Shown here one piece after another: positions 63,301 through 64,000 of a stretch of 64,000 nucleotides of DNA. The notes under the pieces are model-generated. The model had not been told where the DNA came from. It worked only from the letters and a program-made list of their open reading frames with translations, and did no database searches. Both the position numbers and the translations under genes were made by a program. This stretch comes from Symbiodinium sp. CCMP2592 (lineage: Eukaryota; Sar; Dinophyceae; Suessiales; Symbiodiniaceae): positions 220,094-284,093 of the forward strand of contig CAJNDT010002768.1 of NCBI GenBank assembly GCA_905221615.1, in the 5' to 3' direction. Positions within the stretch are counted from its first letter, which is position 1. Every line of letters starts with the position of its first letter.

Positions 63301-64000
63301 AAACCATAGAGTTACACGCTCCTTGATAAGAGCTGTTTCACTATCTGCGAAAGAGAACTTCGTGTTCGAAGGTGAAAAAGTGAAATCAATCATGCCTGGG
63401 GCATGTTGCTTCACGGCCTTGATAAGCCTGTTCACCGCATAGCGGGAACCCATAGCCCTAGTACAACCAGAGTCAAGAATGACAAAGGTAGGGCTCTTAT
63501 CAAGATTGATCCGCTCTGTGAGAGCAGATAGGACGGTGTGCTGCAACGGAAACACCGCTGTTGCAGTTTCAACACCTTGCCCCTCGGATGGTTCAAAGAC
63601 CTGGGGCACGTAACTCACTGATGAGTTGTACACGGGTTCTTGGTGCGCGCTCGGATCTGTGCCTCTACCTGATGATCCTGCTTGATTTCTTCTCTTCTTT
63701 CTCCGTGTTTTTCTTCGTGAGGCTTGTGATGCATAGTATGTATAAGACGTTTGATCGTCATAAGCGGCATAATTCCAACTGGAGTCAGTATAATAACTGT
63801 CCTCATACCATGAATCCCAGCTCGGTGCGGTGGAACTCTCATAGGCCTGTGGAGATCCAGTTTGGTCTCCTTGTAAGGAGGCAGACTTAGCTGTATCCTT
63901 ACCTTTGCCTTTTGATTTTGTACCCTTGAAGGAGCTTCCTTTATCTCCTTTGTCCTTTCCTTTTCCTTTGCCTTTTCCACCTTTTCCTTTTTCTTTTCCT
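57376..64000 (-). CDS. Gag(end)-protease-integrase-methyltransferase-like-RT-RNase H polyprotein of element 2 (partial)
   Basis: Open to the window edge; numbering is from the GTG at 63633 (2085 codons). Upstream of it the same frame reads Gly-Lys repeats then a Trp/Tyr/Asp-rich stretch, the end of Gag. Protease: L-D-S-G-C-T, Asp 54. Integrase zinc finger: H401, H406, C436, C439. Integrase core: D466, D526, E559. Residues 798-1010 look like a cytosine-5-methyltransferase-like Rossmann domain: D-F-L-E-L-Y-G-G-S-P-R at 799-809, S-P-D-H-S-Q-W-S at 857-864 where P-C-Q would be, and F-V-L-E-N-P at 898-903. The catalytic Cys is absent. A Pro-rich spacer (1220-1330) follows. RT: H-I-D-L-K-T-A-F with D1569, and H-V-D-D at 1691-1694. 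RNase H acids: D1849, E1926, D1959, D2008. The reading frame is intact over the whole visible part. Confidence 0.92.
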   Translation of the reverse strand, partial: GKEKGKGGKGKGKGKDKGDKGSSFKGTKSKGKGKDTAKSASLQGDQTGSPQAYESSTAPSWDSWYEDSYYTDSSWNYAAYDDQTSYTYYASQASRRKTRRKKRRNQAGSSGRGTDPSAHQEPVYNSSVSYVPQVFEPSEGQGVETATAVFPLQHTVLSALTERINLDKSPTFVILDSGCTRAMGSRYAVNRLIKAVKQHAPGMIDFTFSPSNTKFSFADSETALIKERVTLWFNTTPRRDTTIEVLDQGRVPILFSIEQMRNLRMTLECSPTADLATCEAFGLYKTPLPISTNNHLVLDLLGFTSTRKYLPKSGTSFSATETALGANKPYVRIPEGRCPACAGQKKAHTYLKGCDKAPEGAADPPPKRISGKKKPLPSDPAESSAKKLDPPEPSGDVPEPSGPSEPSSGSRDKPAESSAPHEPPEEERLEVPPAKIKTPKGLKNLLKKSRKYAVKSPVEEKSKVPGADDGTEVRPLESREYPAPGTDSPTGEEIVAEPSPSLPIALRRIHEKLKDPVELYKLHLKHRHMSTDQFKRRTKALQIPKEIYELYDQLVKKCSACQEHVRAPSRAKISGLRSETFGDLTFVDHGELPIPGKDSRLVFLILYDGATNLLTAEVVQDKEEHTTMSIMNDYFEKFQINPKVVVGDQAFMTPKMEAYYNRQNIKPVATGPGTPWPNRAEAAVRLLKHQIKLILQILKDGDPQYNGITMKYGNLVRQACLARNSSITYGGVTPLEMAFGRRPRDVITPENADPNQLTGNPTDTEVTARAIKELANRAYQEARQSDDLRRDLAARLSMTQGPFSLGDKVFYWSEDKSKIGSTGSKHGSWLKGKVISELGGSMVGVDLGTRIVRVNISKLRKNYDITSDVEIPLAPDEETLTSEGSDHASCMVTFDASLQSTDLTIPHQECHWQVTSTGKIDFLELYGGSPRMSHKAALSGLRVGQPVDLRSGLDLEQPQGRSNLLRIIKEQEPTIIVMSPDHSQWSSWYSQWKKGSAKRLSVLKFCESVADHQMKLGRYFVLENPYYSRLWSSPEAKRLFSNHKISYEVCNLQAYGMKDPTGYYESKSSIFMHNLPPQVLIPLQRHSAKTKSPTSPPGDEKGIQGYGLKTKLAQVYPYEFCETFASCLARFLKRDAYASHLSLVTDILEYSGDECLQGLSELLDQEYSLLTTNPLKDSKLLQDPKIRSLVARVNSLSSKTELPLHHSKPSPSLDALVSDITRLRSRLLPGSGFEQCTLYRGTFGTVKALTSVTDGVLVFWNKKKPNSTMTCCLPHQVSWNKVHPSTFSGVLFQMTGGKTSPSVRTPPDVIMSDEEVSPSDPSEPMSTNRSRITSDDVSMPEPDQPMPPGTPPSRPPPPIPPPRLPAVSSDEPVAPARAKPRMHPPPRLPSPRRLGGDVSPRSSSERKVSPHKQKSPSQVPTPKPKPKAHPQGPILPLQQDEEDTEEELVPDDPGQPSAPPHTSGSPEPESDAESENTRYYSDEEGDLVVDEKDWVLLTEEQKLCSNTGSFSMPRYMHGGPVDIREVTSRVRSDRTRYKPTKRSRSDIREEYDLLTEEDKALSLSSPRNSANLTQKAQRKEATAKEKREMKKQFDEAKAAEYQSWLDNDVFELVDTRKLGNIRNYVTGRWVLTLKRDKDGNFLKCKARWVLRGFQDRQKDIQQTDSPAASRPGFRLAIQLAANKLWNLTHIDLKTAFLQGEAYDESRDIICQIPPEAGYPSYIAARMKKPAYGLNDAPRRWWNIVDKALLSYGLVPTRADRCTYVLYGKKSATADAELKKSQPKTMESAIDYLLDPIAGNNAKGRQVHGVVCLHVDDLCMAGDDTFRKAVIESIKKEFAVGSEDTNDIMFVGQRLVWKDATASVPAHISVNQNLAVEALEEIVFDKKLNNEQQCTPQQHTAYRSVLGQINWLQSRTQAHICYRFSRCASKAAKPTIGDIRELNKLVRILKSTEVELRFWPLKGNLRILGYPDASYRNNDDKSSQRAHVIFLAEDRNPKLKGMKQSAAAASSKKNDFSESSIKETSSRGSLVDYESHKITTTTMSTTVAELNALMRCFGTCLFLKGLWADLSSETVPIHIRTDANNLVTTAGTTHLPEQKETHHLIQMLRKESNSGSLDDLAHVSSKYCLADALTKHSAQPDELIKALETGNLPETDIHPPFRELLQHKAFTVRWIIDNLRNAATAVAFLGIDVSTEIYRLFYCQGTWW

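Larger units (their letters stand above)
49680..64000 (-). mobile_element. Second Ty1/copia-type retrotransposon (element 2), 3' part
   Basis: Minus-strand coding block: an ORF with protease, integrase, RT and RNase H, then a 224-bp gap and a second coding region down to 50226. The element enters from beyond the right edge, so its 5' LTR and Gag start are not visible and the left limit given here is approximate. Inside it telomere-like heptamers and MITEs are absent, in contrast to the DNA on its left. Whether the second coding region belongs to this element or to another adjacent one is inferred from orientation and closeness only. Confidence 0.75.

Noticed and set aside
1..64000. Plant genome (TTTAGGG telomeres) as source
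   Set aside because: Not excluded outright, but the Gag Gly-Lys/Trp-rich style, the retroelement cargo domains and the MITE-heptamer landscape fit a dinoflagellate better.
1..64000. Dinoflagellate spliced-leader sequence or trans-splice relics
   Set aside because: I looked for the conserved leader on both strands and found no convincing match; absence by eye is not proof.

Overview
The window looks like dinoflagellate nuclear DNA, probably from a symbiodinialean-type genome. The grounds are: TTTAGGG/CCCTAAA telomere-type heptamers scattered in both orientations, a very dense population of short inverted-repeat elements, no recognisable host gene in 64 kb, and two Ty1/copia-type retrotransposons whose Gag carries Gly-Lys and Trp/Tyr/Asp-rich stretches. 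A plant or another alveolate also has TTTAGGG repeats, so the assignment is inference. No rRNA, convincing tRNA, CRISPR array or dinoflagellate spliced-leader sequence was seen.

Layout. Positions 1-16180 are non-coding: telomere-like tracts, a 171-bp tandem duplication, a minisatellite, a degenerate satellite (14.2-15.0 kb) and many 75-220 bp inverted-repeat (MITE-like) elements. Positions 16188-28381 hold a complete minus-strand copia element (element 1). It has 225-bp LTRs differing at one base, a GAAAC target duplication and a tRNA-type primer site. A Gag-protease ORF and an integrase-RT-RNase H ORF are separated by a 3.3-kb foldback element inserted with its own 10-bp target duplication; without that insert the two ORFs are in phase. 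Positions 28387-49630 are again repeat- and MITE-rich without genes. From about 49.7 kb to the right edge lies the 3' part of a second minus-strand copia element (element 2). It has a protease-integrase-RT-RNase H ORF that runs off the window and, downstream, a roughly 6.9-kb second coding region in three overlapping frames.

The most unusual content is the cargo of the two retroelements. Element 1 has a degenerate cytosine-5-methyltransferase-like segment and, after the inserted foldback element, a 2-oxoglutarate/Fe(II) oxygenase-like domain (H-x-D...H...R) just before the integrase zinc finger. Element 2 carries a similar methyltransferase-like segment at another place, between integrase and RT. 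Its downstream coding region has segments resembling a Tpt1/ADP-ribosyltransferase fold, a Cys-rich zinc module and a split endonuclease/exonuclease/phosphatase (EEP) domain. Dinoflagellate DNA is known for 5-hydroxymethyluracil and cytosine methylation, so retroelements carrying base-modification-like domains are a plausible undescribed host-DNA-modifying system. That function is inference from motifs only.

The MITE-like elements fall into groups by their flanking duplications: TA-flanked (families A, B, E, F, L, N), 3-bp duplications with CCC..AGG ends (D, H, I), and 4-bp duplications with GGG ends (C, G). Several are nested, which gives a relative order of activity.
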